Source: Trichopria drosophilae
Taxonomy: Eukaryota; Arthropoda; Insecta; Hymenoptera; Diapriidae
Assembly: GCA_030407085.1 (NCBI GenBank)
Contig: CM059582.1
Location: forward strand, 161,874,001 to 161,938,000
Reading direction: 5' to 3'
DNA: 64,000 nucleotides
Part shown: piece by piece, positions 46,611-60,726 of the stretch
Layout of the letters: every line of letters begins with the position of its first letter
How positions within the stretch are numbered: position 1 is the stretch's first letter
Made by a program: the position numbers and the translations under genes
The notes under the pieces: generated by a model
Databases searched by the model: none
What the model saw: the letters and a program-made list of their open reading frames with translations, nothing else
What the model was told of the DNA's origin: nothing

Positions 46611-47604
46611 TAATTTAGAAGAAAGTAGTAATGAAAAAATCGAAATTAAAAATGATTGAATCGAATTTTCAAAATTTGAGTTTGATAAAGGCAATTCTAA
46701 CAATTTTTTCTGCTCTCTTAAAAAAAATCAAAGAAATTTTTCGAGAATTGGCCGAGAATTTTCTCCAATATCGAAAAATCGTGTATTGCAGAAAATTCTC
46801 GGCAAATTCTCTTTAATGGTTTTTTATTTTTTTCAGAAGATAGCAAACAATGGTTAGAATTGCCTTTATGAAACCCGAATTAAACAAAATGAGTCAGAAC
46901 TTTTTAATTTACATTTTTGTTAGCTTTGATTACTACGCAACGGTACCCCTCTAAGTTTTTAATTAATAAATATAAATTACTTCAATTTCAACCTAGTATT
47001 TCGTATAAAAATCGAAGTTCAACGAGTTTGAAAGGTATGTATCTTACTATTTTCAAGGTCGCTCTTTTCAATGGTGTTATCAAAATTAAGCTATCATAAT
47101 TAGAAAATTAAATACAGCGATTTAAATGACAAAAAAAAAAAAACGCAAAAAATTGGGTATACTTTTGAATAAAACATTTTTTAATAAAATAACATCGTGT
47201 TCCAAAAATGACGACGGCAGTAAATAATTTTTTTTTAAAAGTTAATAAATTTTAACGGAAAAAGTGGTCCATTCGTGGACATTCTGCAGGGAAGTTTACA
47301 ACCACCTCTATATCGTGGTTAGTCGGACTTACGTCATTGAATGAGATTTTGAAGCCAAGAATTCAGTTTCTTGATGTAAAAATTTGTATTTGTTAAGTCT
47401 CATTTCTGTTTACTGTTTACCATAAGTTATTTTTTTTGTTAATACTATATTGGAGCGTAAGAATTACTCTCTAGTGTAACTCTTTTGCTAACAATTTATT
47501 TAATATTTTTTGCAATTCATTTTTCTCGCCATACGGGAGTCTACGCGGTCCAAAATATATCGGGCTATCACTCGTCAGTTATAAACTCAACTCCGTTTTT
47601 ATTC

Positions 47605-47769
47605 TACACCGAAAAACATTTTCCTAATTTCAAATAAGTATTTACTTGAATAGTCGCAACAAAATATTTATTTAACTTAAGAAAATATTTCCTTATTTTA
47701 AGTAAATATTGTGTTGCGACTATTCAAGGAAATATTTACTGGAAATTAGGACATTTTTTTTCAGTGTAT
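47605..47769. mobile_element. Short foldback MITE with TACACCGAAAAAC ends
   Basis: TACACCGAAAAACATTTTCC at the left and its partner TTTTTTTCAGTGTA at the right. The stem includes GAATAGTCGCAACA/TGTTGCGACTATTC. About 165 bp. The ends resemble those of the TACACAGAAAAAA family. Confidence 0.8.
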
Positions 47770-48473
47770 AGGGCACTTGGAACGTTCTTTATGTAAATAT
47801 TTCGAAACAAATATGTCTTCTAATTTCGCAGGAGATATAACATCTAACTCAGGGTTAGTTTGCAACATATCCACGGAATTATTCTACAATAAATCAATTG
47901 CGAATATTTCTGAGCTTCTTGTTTACAAAAATGCCAATAACCAAAAATTAATCTTTGCTAATGCTTGTCGGACTAAAACAACAAGTTCGCATAGCACTAT
48001 CGGATGCAAAAAATGTCGATTTCGCACTCATTTTTTGAAGCACCATAAAAATCGTTTCTATAAAAATGTACATTTATATGTACATATTTTCAACTGTTTA
48101 AAATCCAATTTTAAAGTTTAGAAACATTGTAATGACATTCATAAATAAAAACAGAAACATAATTAATAAAATAAAATCTTGTTGATATTTTGAATCGCAT
48201 TTTATCAATACAATTATTTTTCTGGCTGCATTTGCACCGGAAGCAGTGTTGCAAAGCACACTTTAAATCTTCTTTGATTGATGTCAAAAATATATTGAAA
48301 TTAAATTCAAATACTTTTATGAAAAATAACATATTTGTCAAGTAAAATCTATAAAATATGACCCCCTATTATAAATAATAAACATTCCATGTCAACTCAT
48401 TAACTTTTGAAATTGGTTTTGTTCGTGATTTTTGTTTACAGATGCATCTCAACTTTTTCAGATTTTTCAAATC

Positions 48474-49462
48474 ACTCGGTAACGAGTGAGAATTTTTAAA
48501 ATTAAAAAAAAAAAATCTTTAAAAAACTGTAAATTTTAAAAGTCCATAACTGTGTTGCTACTTACGATACAGTAAAAAATAAAAAATTGAATTATTGATC
48601 ATGAAATGTACTTTTACATGCGTATAATGAGAATTTTGTTGAGATTTGTTTTACGTTTTAAGTAATAAATTTAAGATTTTCGCCAATGGAGCATTTTTAA
48701 TTTGTGTTTACCAAATTCTCAAAAAAACTACTGAAACTAATGAACAATTTGCGGGGTTGTACAAAGTAGAAATTATTTTTCATTAGTTTATACAGAATGT
48801 TATATTTCTTTTACCTCCTCAAGAGTCTGAAGATTTTAGCTTATCGAATTCAACACAATTTATTATATATGTTTTCCTTTTTGCACATTTTCGATGTTTA
48901 ATAGTAATTTAATAGCACCAAAAAATGATGATTTAAACGATAAAATTAATGAATTTTCTGCATTTTTATATAAATCTAAAAAAGATGGCCGAGATGTAAT
49001 AATTCTTAAATAACAATAATTTTATTAAAAACAAAAGCAAAAGGATGTTTCAAATCAATTAAAAGATTCCTCGGTATATTAATATGTTTTAAATTACCAA
49101 TAAACGTCGCAAAAAAACAGAAAAGGAACATAGTGAATTCTGAATTGGATAAGTTAAAATCTTAGGTTTCTTGCAAAAAATTTAAATTGTAAAGATATAA
49201 TTCTGTACAAAATGACCGAAACTATTTGTCATCTTGTACTACTCCGCAAATTATTCGTTACACTTACAATTTGTTTTTACATTACGCAAAACATTTATTA
49301 ATTAAAACGAAAAAAATGTATGTAAATAAATGTCAAAAAAAATGTTCATTACACCTATGCAAATGAACATTTTAATTATTTACTTGTTATAGTACGATAA
49401 TTCCAATTGAGTTATGGACTTAAAAATCCAAAATTTTGAAAAATTCTCACTCGTTACCGACT
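48474..49462. mobile_element. Foldback element with GTAACGAGTGAGAATTTTT ends
   Basis: CGGTAACGAGTGAGAATTTT at the left pairs with AAATTCTCACTCGTTACCG at the right. Farther in, AAGTCCATAACT pairs with AGTTATGGACTT. About 990 bp with an AT-rich interior and no recognisable protein. Confidence 0.65.
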
Positions 49463-52400
49463 GATATTAATAATCAGAAAACAATTACCAACAAAATCGA
49501 TGGAGATCGATTTCAAAAGTAACACGAAATGGCACATTTGACAATCAAAACTACGTAATTTTAAATATTTTGTCTAAACTATAATAAGAATAATATCAAT
49601 TTTTTTTTATTATAATGAATAATAAGATTATGTAACCTCTCTACTGCCGCATGTTCATGTTTTCTGTCGAATTTTAACAAATATATCAACCATTTTTATA
49701 AATTAAATTTCATTCATAATTATCCGAAAATCTAAATATATAAACTCTAGTTTCATTTATGATTAGTAACTTTAACTATTCGTTTAGTCCTATTATGCAA
49801 TTAACTGTCTCATAGTATACTTTACTAAATAAATGATAATCATACTTGATTATTGTCTATCTAGATATTATAAATATTACTATTTTTTCTCTCAGTGAGG
49901 TTCATTTTCTTTCTCCATGTTTTAGAGAGATCTAAAGTAATAAATTTGAAGATTATTGATTCATAATATACACCAGGCAAATGTAAACGAAAAATATGTC
50001 AATACAAAAACAAATCCTGTCAATGAATTATTACTCCATTAACAATTACGAACTTTTTATAAATAATATTTTTGTGTAATAATTAAAAGCCGCCAGTGAA
50101 TAAAGGTAGAGTATAAATAACCATCACTATTTTGAATCATATTTTATATTAATTTAAAAAAGTAAACGTAAATATCAAGGAAAATAAATATTGCTCTGAA
50201 TCAATAACCATTACACAAAATTTGCAATGTGATTTCTAAACACTAACCCTATTAACCTTTGTTGTACACACCTCGTGCATTTAATGGCTTTATTTAATAA
50301 ATTTGACAAAAATACCAAGCATGCATGTACGTAGAACAGACTATTTTTTAATTTGCCTTGCCATACATCGCAGCTTCCTCTCAGAGCGAAATTATTGATT
50401 GCTGAAATTCTATATAACAAATCGGTCTATTACTTTCTTATAGTGCGGTATTTATCTAATGTCATGTAAGTAATGGGCAGACAAACATATGTCAAGGTAG
50501 AAAAATGAATATGAATGACAGCATATTTAATACTATACGATCATGCTTTCTGCTGTTGGAAATTGTAATAATAATCTGCGATTATTCACATTGTATATAA
50601 TTAACGTAATTGATCTTATTGTGTATCTTAAAAGGTGTAATACAGACATCGAAATCATTTCTGAATGTATATGCGCTTCACCCTAAATGACTTAGATGTA
50701 TATCACTTTTATCCCCCGTGGTTTTTCTTGCGTTTTGTAAAGATGCTGACAAGCGAAATATTACAGACATTGATACGCCAGAATTAAATTACATTATATG
50801 ATACTCCATTTTAACGAAATTGATTTTCACACTATTACACATGAAAAACAGAATCTCATCAAAATGATCAAAGTTACGAATATTAGAAAAATTTCTGATT
50901 TTGTGCTGATCACTCTAAAAAATTGACTGAATTTTTATTTATTTTACGGAATTTATAAGGTCAAACCCTTACAATAAAACTTTAGGATGAGTTTATATTA
51001 AAAATTGTTAATATTGAAAACATTTATCGAATTGCTTAAAAAATTACTTAATTATTATTTTTTTAAATAAATTTCAACATTGTATTGTCTATTGATGGAA
51101 TATTTAGAGAATAATTTAATCATTTTTTATGATAGTTTAGTGAAAATCCTGACAATTATCAGTTAGCTTCAAAAAACTAAACATTAAGTAAAATTACTGT
51201 AATTTAAATACATGACATTTTACTTAACTTTTTTTGCCCAAATGAATACATAACTGATTTAAATGAATAATTTGTTACAAGCGTTACATAATTAATAACA
51301 TTTAGTAAAATTACGCAATTTTTATAAGAAAATACTTGTCCATGTATACTTTTTATTTAAGTTTTATGATAAACTAGTTGTATATTAGTTGATTATGAGT
51401 TAATCTGTTCATTTGTATATGAGATTATTTTTAATAAATCTTCACAAGACTTGAAAGTATACATTTCAAATGAATATTTAAAATAAAAGATGTCAAAATG
51501 TGTAAACTTAACGCAAATACAAATTTGCTAACACAATTGAATTAAATTTGTTGAATTTTAGAATTGCTGTATTGATTATTATTAGACAAAGTATTTAAAT
51601 TAGTGACTTGCATTTCTCTTACTCATTAGTAGTTGAGTTAAAATTAAATGTCCGATTCTGTTAACGTAAATTGTGAAAATGAAGGAATCTATTGTTTCTA
51701 TGCCTACTTATTTATAACTCATTACATCGTCTGGATGTACGGGTCAAACCGTTTTATATTTAAAACAGATAACACTAGAGGTGTCTGCTATATAGATGGG
51801 TGCTAGCATGTGAAAGCAGTTACATATGTACTTACAGGCTCACTGCATCTTGTCAAAAGACTCTCTACAGAAATAAAAATAGAAAGAACGAAATCACACT
51901 TAATTGAGGTTCAAGAGACAATTTCTGCTTTATTTTACTAATACTATCATAGTTACTATAATAAAGACTCCATTTCATTATTACATTAACATTTTAATAG
52001 CAGTTAAAACTATACAATATTTATATTTTGAATATAAAAATGTTGAAAAATATTGAAATAAATAACTTATTACTGTTAGAAAATTGACAAAAATTTTACT
52101 AATTTTTATAAAATTAAATGCATTAGATTTCTTACGAAGGGGATTGTATTAAATACATACATATATTTTAAATTAAGTAATATATATGATGAGAGGGTTC
52201 TATTGATTCAAACATTGAATAAAAAATAAAAATTAAATGTTTTTTTTTTATTATTGTTCTTATTATTTATCTTACGATTATTTACGAGATACGCTAGTGT
52301 TATTTTTATGAGGAGTAATAAATCAATAAAAATGTTGAATGAACAAACATGAAAGTGAAAGTCCCAGACTATTATTGTAATTATCCAATAATAATTAATC

Positions 52401-53619
52401 GATCGATTATTTTTTTAATATTCTAACGATGTTTAAACTGTTAAAAAGAATTTAATAAAAAAATGAGAGTGCAATATTTGTACTGGATGCTTATCGTTAT
52501 CAAACTGTAGAGTGAAAAAAAGATTAAAAAACTGAAATTTTTGAATGAATGATAAAACTTACGTAAATTCATGCTGTGAGAATGAATATCTGCCACAGGC
52601 TTGAAATAACTTGCTACTACGAATGTGAAATAGTAACTGAATGTTTCGAGACTACTTCCGTGATATTTAAGACTTTTGAGCGGTAGTACTCGAGTTTAAT
52701 AAGGTCTCCAAGTATAATTCTAAGGGCTACATTTTATCATCCTTCGTAAATAAAGCTTACATTTGTTGTGATGTAGTGCAATATGCTAACTAAACATACT
52801 TAATGAGAAATTGCATAAATTCCATATTTGACCTGTGCGACATTGTTTGATATTTTATTTATGCAGGTATAAAATATAATATTAAAGTTCAATACAGAAG
52901 CTGGACTAAATAGTTTAGTTTTTACATTTCGGTCAACATTTAAGAACTCTTCAGTAAGGTACTTAGCAGCAAACAAAAATTAATAATTATTTTTTAACTT
53001 ATTTAATTTATTCATCGCTTATACTGAGATTGAATAGTATAATTTATAACTACGGATGATTAATTTTATTAAAATTGATATTACGTATCTGTGGTGATAT
53101 GGAAATATATGTCAATTATTTGTGATTCTGAATTATTAAAAAGTTATTAACGTATTGTAATCGTTTTTGTAGCAGTCTAAAATTAAGAGAAGTTGTAAAC
53201 ATTTTCGCATAAACGCGAAAAATTAATAAGTTTTAAATCGTTGGCTTATTTGTTTTAATGATATGTATAAATATAACCTTTAATTGAATTTAGTTAATTA
53301 ATTAATGGACAATAATTTTTTTATGTCCTTAATAAAAATTCCACAATTAGACTTTTTAACAAACTCTACTTTTTTTAAACTTCATTTAACTCTATAAACT
53401 CTTTCCATTAGCAGCCATTCCTATGTATAAAAGTACAGTTATTTCGGTTTTCGAAAATAATGACCTTATGCCCTTTTCTACACTGCCACAGATATTTCAT
53501 TACACACATTTCCATCAACATAATATTAGTGTAATTGCAAAACTTATTGATCATAATAATTATTCAAAAAATAATACTAAAAGACAAATTAAGAAAACAA
53601 TTTAAACGTTAAAAATATT

Positions 53620-53650
53620 GAGGTTCGATTCCCGTCTGGAATCTCTCGAG
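53620..53650 (+). repeat. Fragment of the tRNA-like element (B box only)
   Basis: GAGGTTCGATTCCCGTCTGG resembles GAGTTCGATCCCCGTCTGG in the 26.4 kb element. No A box or body is visible upstream. Confidence 0.35.
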
Positions 53651-53949
53651 CTTCCTTCCATAGTTTTGTTAAAAATAAAAAATAGTCTGAAAAATCATTA
53701 AAAAATTAAATTTTTTCATGATCAGGTTAGTTCAGGTTTTTTAACAGCTTCTGAATTAGGTTCGCACATTTCTGACTTCAGAAGGGAAACCGTTGGAAAA
53801 ACTAAAATAAGAATGTTTTCTTATTCCGTCTAATTTGTTCACTAATAAGGTAAAAATAATCTAAAGTCCGGTTATTTTAACGATAAGAAAATACTAATAA
53901 GTAGAACCTTACTGTTTTTTTTAATCGAAATATCTTAAAATTCGTGTTA

Positions 53950-54125
53950 CCATTTTTCTGGTAATTCGAATAGTTTTTCTGATAAGCCTTACAAGAATTT
54001 CTGTTAATGAAAACTAGGATATTTTACCGATATTCTAATTAACACTTATCTGGTAATTATAACAGTTTCGTTCTAAGCCTTACAAAAATGCAGGATAATG
54101 ATAACAAGAATATTTCCTTAGAATG
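53950..54125. repeat. Diverged tandem duplication, unit about 85 bp
   Basis: Two adjacent units share TCTGGTAATT, TTCTAAGCCTTACAA-type and GATAATGA/GTTAATGA segments (about 53955-54035 and 54045-54120). AT-rich, no known function. Confidence 0.5.
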
Positions 54126-57100
54126 TATTCTGCACAGACCTGATTTTTCACATTATTATTTTTCTTAAAATTTACATTTGATTTAATTTAATACAATCTT
54201 CAGATTCCATTACATGTCGTATGCGAGAAAGCATTGCTCCTAGCGGCGTGGGGGTGAATCTCAGTGATTGATGGCGAAGACGTGGAAGGTAAATGTCACT
54301 GTGGTAGTTACTCTAGTTATTTTTTTAAAGTAATAATGGCAAATCACGAACTAGTACATAATGCCTATGTCATGAAAATAATTCTAGAAATAAAATGAAA
54401 TGTCCACATAATCTAAACTCCATATATTACAATCGTATTACCACATTAACTCATTAAAGGCCAAATAGATACAAATTTTATTTAAGTTTTCAATACAATA
54501 AATGGGCACAGGGAAAGATTCCTTTTAATTTATAATAAATCATTTTGTCATAAAATATATCCATCTTTTTTTTTTATCATAATTCGCTTGTGATAAGCAT
54601 GTAAGTCATGAACGATTATTAAAAAAATATGATTTTTCAATTAATATTTTCGAGTTAAATAAAAAGAGATTGCAGTAAAGACTTAAAATATTAAGTTTTT
54701 AAGTTTACAGCTAAAAATATTCATTATAATATGCAGTAAAATTCAAATAACGGTTCCAAAATGGCAACTGGATTTTTTTTAAATATCGGCATAGACTGCC
54801 AAATCTTAAAAATTTGTTCGATCCAGATTAAATTTTGTATTCATAAATTCTTGGGGTCCCTAAATTCGGATTAAGTTTAATAATTATATATATTAAATAT
54901 TTTACGATGGTCGGTTCAATAAGTTTATTTTTGTTTATTATTTTTATGAAACTTTTGATTTTTAACAAATTTAAAACAAGTATACTAGAACTTAGAAAAA
55001 AAAATTGAGCACGGTGCAAGTTAGTAGTGTACTAAAATAACTACGATGAACATTAAAAACTTAAGAAATACAGCAAATCTATTGCATGGTATAATAGTTG
55101 TAATAAGTACATCGATTAAAATTTAATATTAAAACAATTTGTATATTGTCAATGGCAACGGAAAAAAGTTGGTTGTTTCAATAAATAAGTAGTTATTAGC
55201 TAAAAAAAGTGTTAAAATTCGGAGGTTTTAAACTGATTCTTCATGAGCATCAAACTACCGTATTTTACTAATTTTCAAATTTAAATGACATACTGCACAA
55301 ATATGCGAAGAAATTCAATGTAAACAGGTAATACACTTAATTTTGCATGATAATACGAATAATTTTCACAAAAAAATTGTTTAGGTGCTAATATAGCTCT
55401 ACTAATGTCAACGAAAATTAAATTCATGAATTACTTTAAAGGCACGTTACATTTTCACTTTAATTGATTTTTATTATTATTTTTATTATTATTTTTTATG
55501 TAAACATAAACATAAATCATATTTTTATCTCACGTTATTATAATATAAAATATCACGTTTGAACTAGGCTTATTTTTAATGTGTAATATATGTTGTAAAG
55601 GAAAAATCTTCATCGCAATTTGCACTTTATTTTGAAATCACCCAACTGTTTCTTTTTGTGTACTGTAGAAAAAGGTGTAAGGTTGTAACAGACCTTTTTT
55701 TAACAACCCCAGGGGGTCAAAGTTACCAATGAAAATTTTCGATATCCCGAAGGTTCAATCTTCCTAATGAAGAACTATACCAAACGTAAAATTTCGGATA
55801 TAATATTAAACGAATTAGCATTCGATTCATTTTTAGAAATATTATTGGTACGGAAATAATTCTGGTGTTCACGTTTATATTCCAATAAAATTTTGATATA
55901 CAGAATTCAACACACAATCATCAATGCACTCCTGTGGTGTCAAATTTTACGACAAGAATATTGAAATCCATTTAAGATTGTAATATAAATGGGGTGTTAA
56001 ATACAGCAATAAAAAAATGCTGAATATTTGAATACATATGAAGTTTATTTTTATATTTGTCTTGTGATTAAATAATATTTTTTTAAAGTATATTTTATAA
56101 TTAAATTAAAAATTAATTTTTGCCATATATTCTTGAAAGATACCACGCGAAGAAACAGTCAGAGATTTCTAAAGCGTTCTGTTGATAAGGTAATCAAGTT
56201 ATTTTCAATTTGGCTTTTATTTTGGAATTCGACGTAATCACTCTTGCTATTTCAGAGGTATAACATTTATAGCTCTAAAAAGTACCACTTTTATTTGTTA
56301 CAAATAATAATATAATATAAAAATAAGTTAATGTTGGGAAAACACGGCACGCTGACGTTTGTCCGCACTTGATATTCCTATACCTATAACTGCACCATTC
56401 CGAAACTGACCACGTTGCTTAATAGCCTCAAGTTAAAACTACCGTAGACGGCAGTGGCGGCAACTTAAAAGTGTTTACGTGCAAAACGGTAAAGTTAACA
56501 CAATCACAGTTGCCAGTTAGGAAATTGAACATTTTCTTTTCTCTCTGTAACAGGGCTCAGAATATTGATTTCTTCAACCTATTTTTGGGTGAAAAATTTC
56601 ACCACTTTTATGACGTTGACAGTCAAGAGTTAAGTGGACTAAATATTTGATAAATGGAAAACATCAGTATAAGCAATTGTTTATGTAAAATTTTACTTAT
56701 TTTACGTAATCGGGAATTTATAGTCGAATATAGTCTTTTCAACAAGATGATTGAACTGAATAACAACTAGAATATTTTTTTAAAATGGAACTCTAGATAC
56801 TACTTTGAATATAAGACATAACAAATCAAGATAAGCAACCCTTTCATTTTAATCCAACTTTTCGGTTTCCCGTTCAAATTAACTGATTGCAAATAAAATA
56901 AAACACTGGGAAAAGATTTTCTAAATTACCTGCATGGGTTGAAATTTGTGAAAAAATGTGAATTTAATATTATAGTTATTAAATCACACGATAAATTGAT
57001 AGATCTTAAGTATCGAAATATTCAATTGGTTCACATAAAAACACGTTCACAATTTGATAACTATTGTTAAATCTTGGTGAATAAAACGAAATCCTTGTAA

Positions 57101-57743
57101 AATCGTATGACTACATTAATAAAAATATTGCTAATTTGGCTATATTTTTATGATTCAAGAACTATCTCATTGAGACGTACATACCATTTCCTTCGTAAAA
57201 CATGGGCTTTGGTAAAATCTCTGTAAGAGGCTGTAGCTAAAGTGAACGTATTAATTCATAAAAAAAGTAGCAGAATCCACTATCTTGCAGCTATAGCTAT
57301 CCCTTCTAAGGGATCTAACGTGACCCTGTTATGTCAACCATATTTGTTTTTCTTCTCCCTGTGACGTCACGCTTCCAATCCCAATATCTAAATTGGAACA
57401 TTTTATTTGGTTTACCTTGGATTCATTTGATTAAAAAAATAAGATTGAATGCAATATAAAACCCATTAAAAATGACACCAAATTCACATCCTTGAATTAT
57501 GGAATCTTTAGGTTTTACAACATTTATCGAAACTATTTTTAAACATATTTGTATACAGTTAATACTAATAAAAACCAAAATCATTATTTGAAAAATGTTG
57601 AAAAAATACATCCAAAAGTGAAATGCATTCAATTAAAAAAAGGAGGAAAAACCATTATTTAAAGCCCAGATTTCAAAGCATTTTAAAATGTTAAGAAATT
57701 ACCGAAATTTCTTTCTATACATAAATTTCACCAGTTTATTTAC

Positions 57744-57896
57744 TATTGTCACGAAAAAATACTTCAACAGCATAAAACCTTAAACAATTTTTTTTTGATA
57801 TAATTTTAACTGAACCTTCATCACATCTAAATTAAATATATTTGCATATTTATCTATAATATTCATAATGTTATTAAGATATTTTTCGTGACAATA
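57744..57896. mobile_element. Short inverted-repeat element, TATTGTCACGAAAAA ends
   Basis: TATTGTCACGAAAAAATA at the left and TATTTTTCGTGACAATA at the right frame 153 bp of AT-rich sequence. The terminal repeat is about 16 bp; no further stem was seen. Confidence 0.5.
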
Positions 57897-58032
57897 AAAC
57901 TATAGGAAGAAAATAGTTCTAATAGATTAAACACAGACTAAAAACCCTAAATACCTGAATCTTTACGTTATAGAAATGTTGAGGGCATACAATTTCATTC
58001 AAAACTTCAATAAAATCTTAAAAAAGTAAGAA

Positions 58033-58161
58033 ATATTGCGAACACCGTGTAAAAAGTTCGTCCTAAATTTAACTTTGTATGGTGCAAAAACTATACAATG
58101 GTGGAAAAACCATACAAAGTTAAATTTAGGAAGAGGTCTTTTTACACGGGATTCGCAATAT
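58033..58161. mobile_element. 129-bp near-perfect hairpin
   Basis: The left arm begins ATATTGCGAACACCGTGTAA and the right ends TTTACACGGGATTCGCAATAT. The stem continues through CCTAAATTTAACTTTGTATG and its inverse, leaving a loop of about 25 nt. It is either a very short MITE or a transcribed hairpin source. Confidence 0.75.
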
Positions 58162-58690
58162 TACTTATACTGTTTTAAGTGTAGAAGGAAGTTTTTAATA
58201 AAATTGTTTTCTATGACATTAATATTCAGGTATTTAGCTACTTTTTTCTTAGTAAATACAATTTGTACGGTGCTCTATATCTTTTCTGAATCATGTTCTA
58301 TAGTATTTTTTCGGCAGGGACATTCATAACCAGAAACACGACAATACTTCTCCGAAATTTTTCGTCACGCTGAATCCAAATCCGGTCGCAGAATTGCTCT
58401 AACACGCTAAGAGTTTAAGATACACGGTTAAAAACTTCTTTATGAATTTTTTGAACATATAACGGAAGCTTTTTACGGTTTCCGTTTCATAATTTTCTGA
58501 AACAAAATTTAGTAATCTCTAGTTAGGGTAACAGAAAAATGTAAAGCGGATAAAAAAATTTATTTGCTTCATTAATATAGTTCTTCATTATATACGTAAA
58601 TTTTTAGTAATTTAAGTTGAGTTGTTAATTACATAAATAAATTATATAGAACATATCAAATTTATTGAACCAAAACTGATTTTGTGCTAT

Positions 58691-58978
58691 TCAGATATGA
58701 CATGCTTCATCCACTGAAGCTAGGCTATGGAATTCCCTATGATCGAATCTGAATCCAACTTCTATAACAAGATCACGGGCGCCTCTTGTAGAGATGTTAA
58801 CGTCACATCTGCGCCTGGCGACGACAAACCAAACTAACTTCATCTTCGCTCGATGATTCGCATTCATATTTCTGTTACAAGTTTCGTAATTTTCTAATAC
58901 TGCTGCATAATTTGTCTGTATGTTTTCGTAAAATTCCGTTACTCCATTAACATAACAGTAGTACAATTTTTCGAACAT
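58691..58978 (-). other. Unassigned open frame in a GC-richer islet
   Basis: An uninterrupted 95-codon frame starting at an ATG and ending with RFDHREFHSLASVDEACHI. The stretch is less AT-rich than its flanks, especially at 58700-58860. I recognise no domain. Possible readings are a remnant of a transposon-encoded protein, an exon of an unseen gene, or chance. Confidence 0.25.
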
Positions 58979-60044
58979 TTCTAACAGTCTATCCTAACCT
59001 AGACGTGCAAAAGATGAAAATCTTAATCGCCCCTTCATAAAAACTTCCATAATACGATGAAAAAAAATCGATTTGCAATTTGTATAGTAATTCTATACAT
59101 AGGATCAATTTAAAGATGATGAATAGCACTTTAATCTGCGTTCCGCCAGATTGCGAACAATTTTGTTCGGTCAAAAAAATTTACTAAAAATGTACAAAAC
59201 CGGTGTGCTTTTCACTTTTAGGTTAGGATATCTTAAAATGATGACGTAAAAGAACAATTTTGCTGCCAGTTTTGGATTCAGCTCATCAAAAACCTTTGGA
59301 ACAGTATAGGCCTGCTTTTGAGAATGAAGATCGGCCTTAGTTTGTTGGCCAGTGTTACTGGTTTTGGATATACAAATTTACTAATTACGTAAAATTTTCT
59401 AATATCTCTACGAGATATTCTGCGTTTATTATTAACTCATAGCATATATAACTTGAAGTTTGATATTAATGTTAATTTATTAGAAGAAGAACTAAATTTG
59501 AGTAATACTTGCAATAATAAAAATATATTCGACAAATTTTTTGATTATTAGATATTAAAAAGGTTCTTAAAGCTACAAAGCTAAAGTCATCAAAACTAAA
59601 TCAAACCCGGTGGAAAATTTGTTGATTTTTTGTTGTTAATTTGTTGCCCTAGTGGCAATTTTGTTGTTTCTATATTTAAAAAAGAAGCCCTGAGGTTGAC
59701 TGGCTTAAGAGAAAGCTACCAACCCATAGTTAAAAAACAAGTATAGACGGGATAAAACAAAAAACTAAACGAATTGGAATTTGTTGCTCATTTGTTGCTC
59801 CAAGAAAAAGTTGTCGTGTGCCGATTACTGACAAATGTCGAGAACCTGCATATATATCAAAACAAAAACAAACTAGATAGAAAATTGATTGCTTTTTTTG
59901 CAAATTTGTTGCCCTAGTGTCGATTTTGTTGTTATAAGAAAAAGTTGATCAAAACACTGAATTTTATGAACTCTTTTATGCATCATTAGTAAAAACCGCG
60001 CAAAAGCTTTGCCAGAAAACTCTTCCTTGCTGTCACAGAATATA

Positions 60045-60186
60045 CAGTAGTGTCCCGGTATATTTGCTCCCAGCGCGCAAGGTGGGGATAAAAGAGAGCG
60101 CCGACAGACACATATAACGAGACGGAACTGTGCCAATATGGTGGGACGTAAATATAGCAAAATGCAAATATACCGGGACACTACTC
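60045..60186. mobile_element. 142-bp MITE with CAGTAGTGTCCCGG ends (pogo-like)
   Basis: CAGTAGTGTCCCGGTATATT at the left and AATATACCGGGACACTACTC at the right, with TA at 60043-60044 and 60187-60188. One mismatch in the last base of the right end. The interior is more GC-rich than the flanks. Confidence 0.85.
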
Positions 60187-60637
60187 TAAGTAAAAAGAAA
60201 ATATAATATTCGACGTTATGAAATGAATGTGTAATGTATCTCGTAAATCTTTAAATCATTGCTCTAAGGATCAGCTTAATGAAAAGACAAAACATTTTAT
60301 CTTAATTTGTTATATTTCATGGTATTTATTGGAATTACTAATGAAAAATTTGTATTTATTGTTACAGTAGTAGTACTCGATTGTTATTTCTCGTTTCAGG
60401 AAAATTAGTGAGTTTATGAACATGAATAAAAAAAATAAACAAATATGTGTTAACATAATTATTCTTTTACACTCTTTACTCATTCAAAACAACTAATTCC
60501 AAATAAAATATTGAATTATTATTAATAAAACACATTTAACTTAAAATTATCTTGAAATCAATGAAGTGATGATTTCAAAAATCTGTTACACATTTTTCCT
60601 GCACATATTCTGTAACTCTAATTTCACTTTGTGCTTA

Positions 60638-60725
60638 CCCTGCAAACACGCAATTACGTAATGGTTACATTGTTACATAAATGTTACATAGTTGTTACAT
60701 AATTATTACTTTTGTGTTTGCAGGG
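60638..60725. mobile_element. 88-bp MITE with CCCTGCAAACAC ends and GTTACAT repeats
   Basis: The terminal repeats CCCTGCAAACAC and GTGTTTGCAGGG are exact, flanked by TA on both sides (60636-60637, 60726-60727). The interior is four spaced copies of GTTACAT. Very small for a mobile element. Confidence 0.8.
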
Positions 60726-60726
60726 T

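Larger units (their letters stand above)
49463..57743. other. AT-rich 5' flank without recognised genes
   Basis: No exon, RNA gene or complete element seen apart from the duplication near 54 kb and the B-box fragment at 53.6 kb. Less AT-rich islets occur at about 54190-54310 (including GCGGCGTGGGGGTG) and 56340-56480; both are short and without a frame that I can interpret. Confidence 0.5.

Noticed and set aside
47777..48121. 114-codon frame MERSLCKYFETN...
   Set aside because: No domain or repeat structure recognised and no splice or promoter context; left as unassigned, probably chance, although a lineage-specific protein cannot be excluded.
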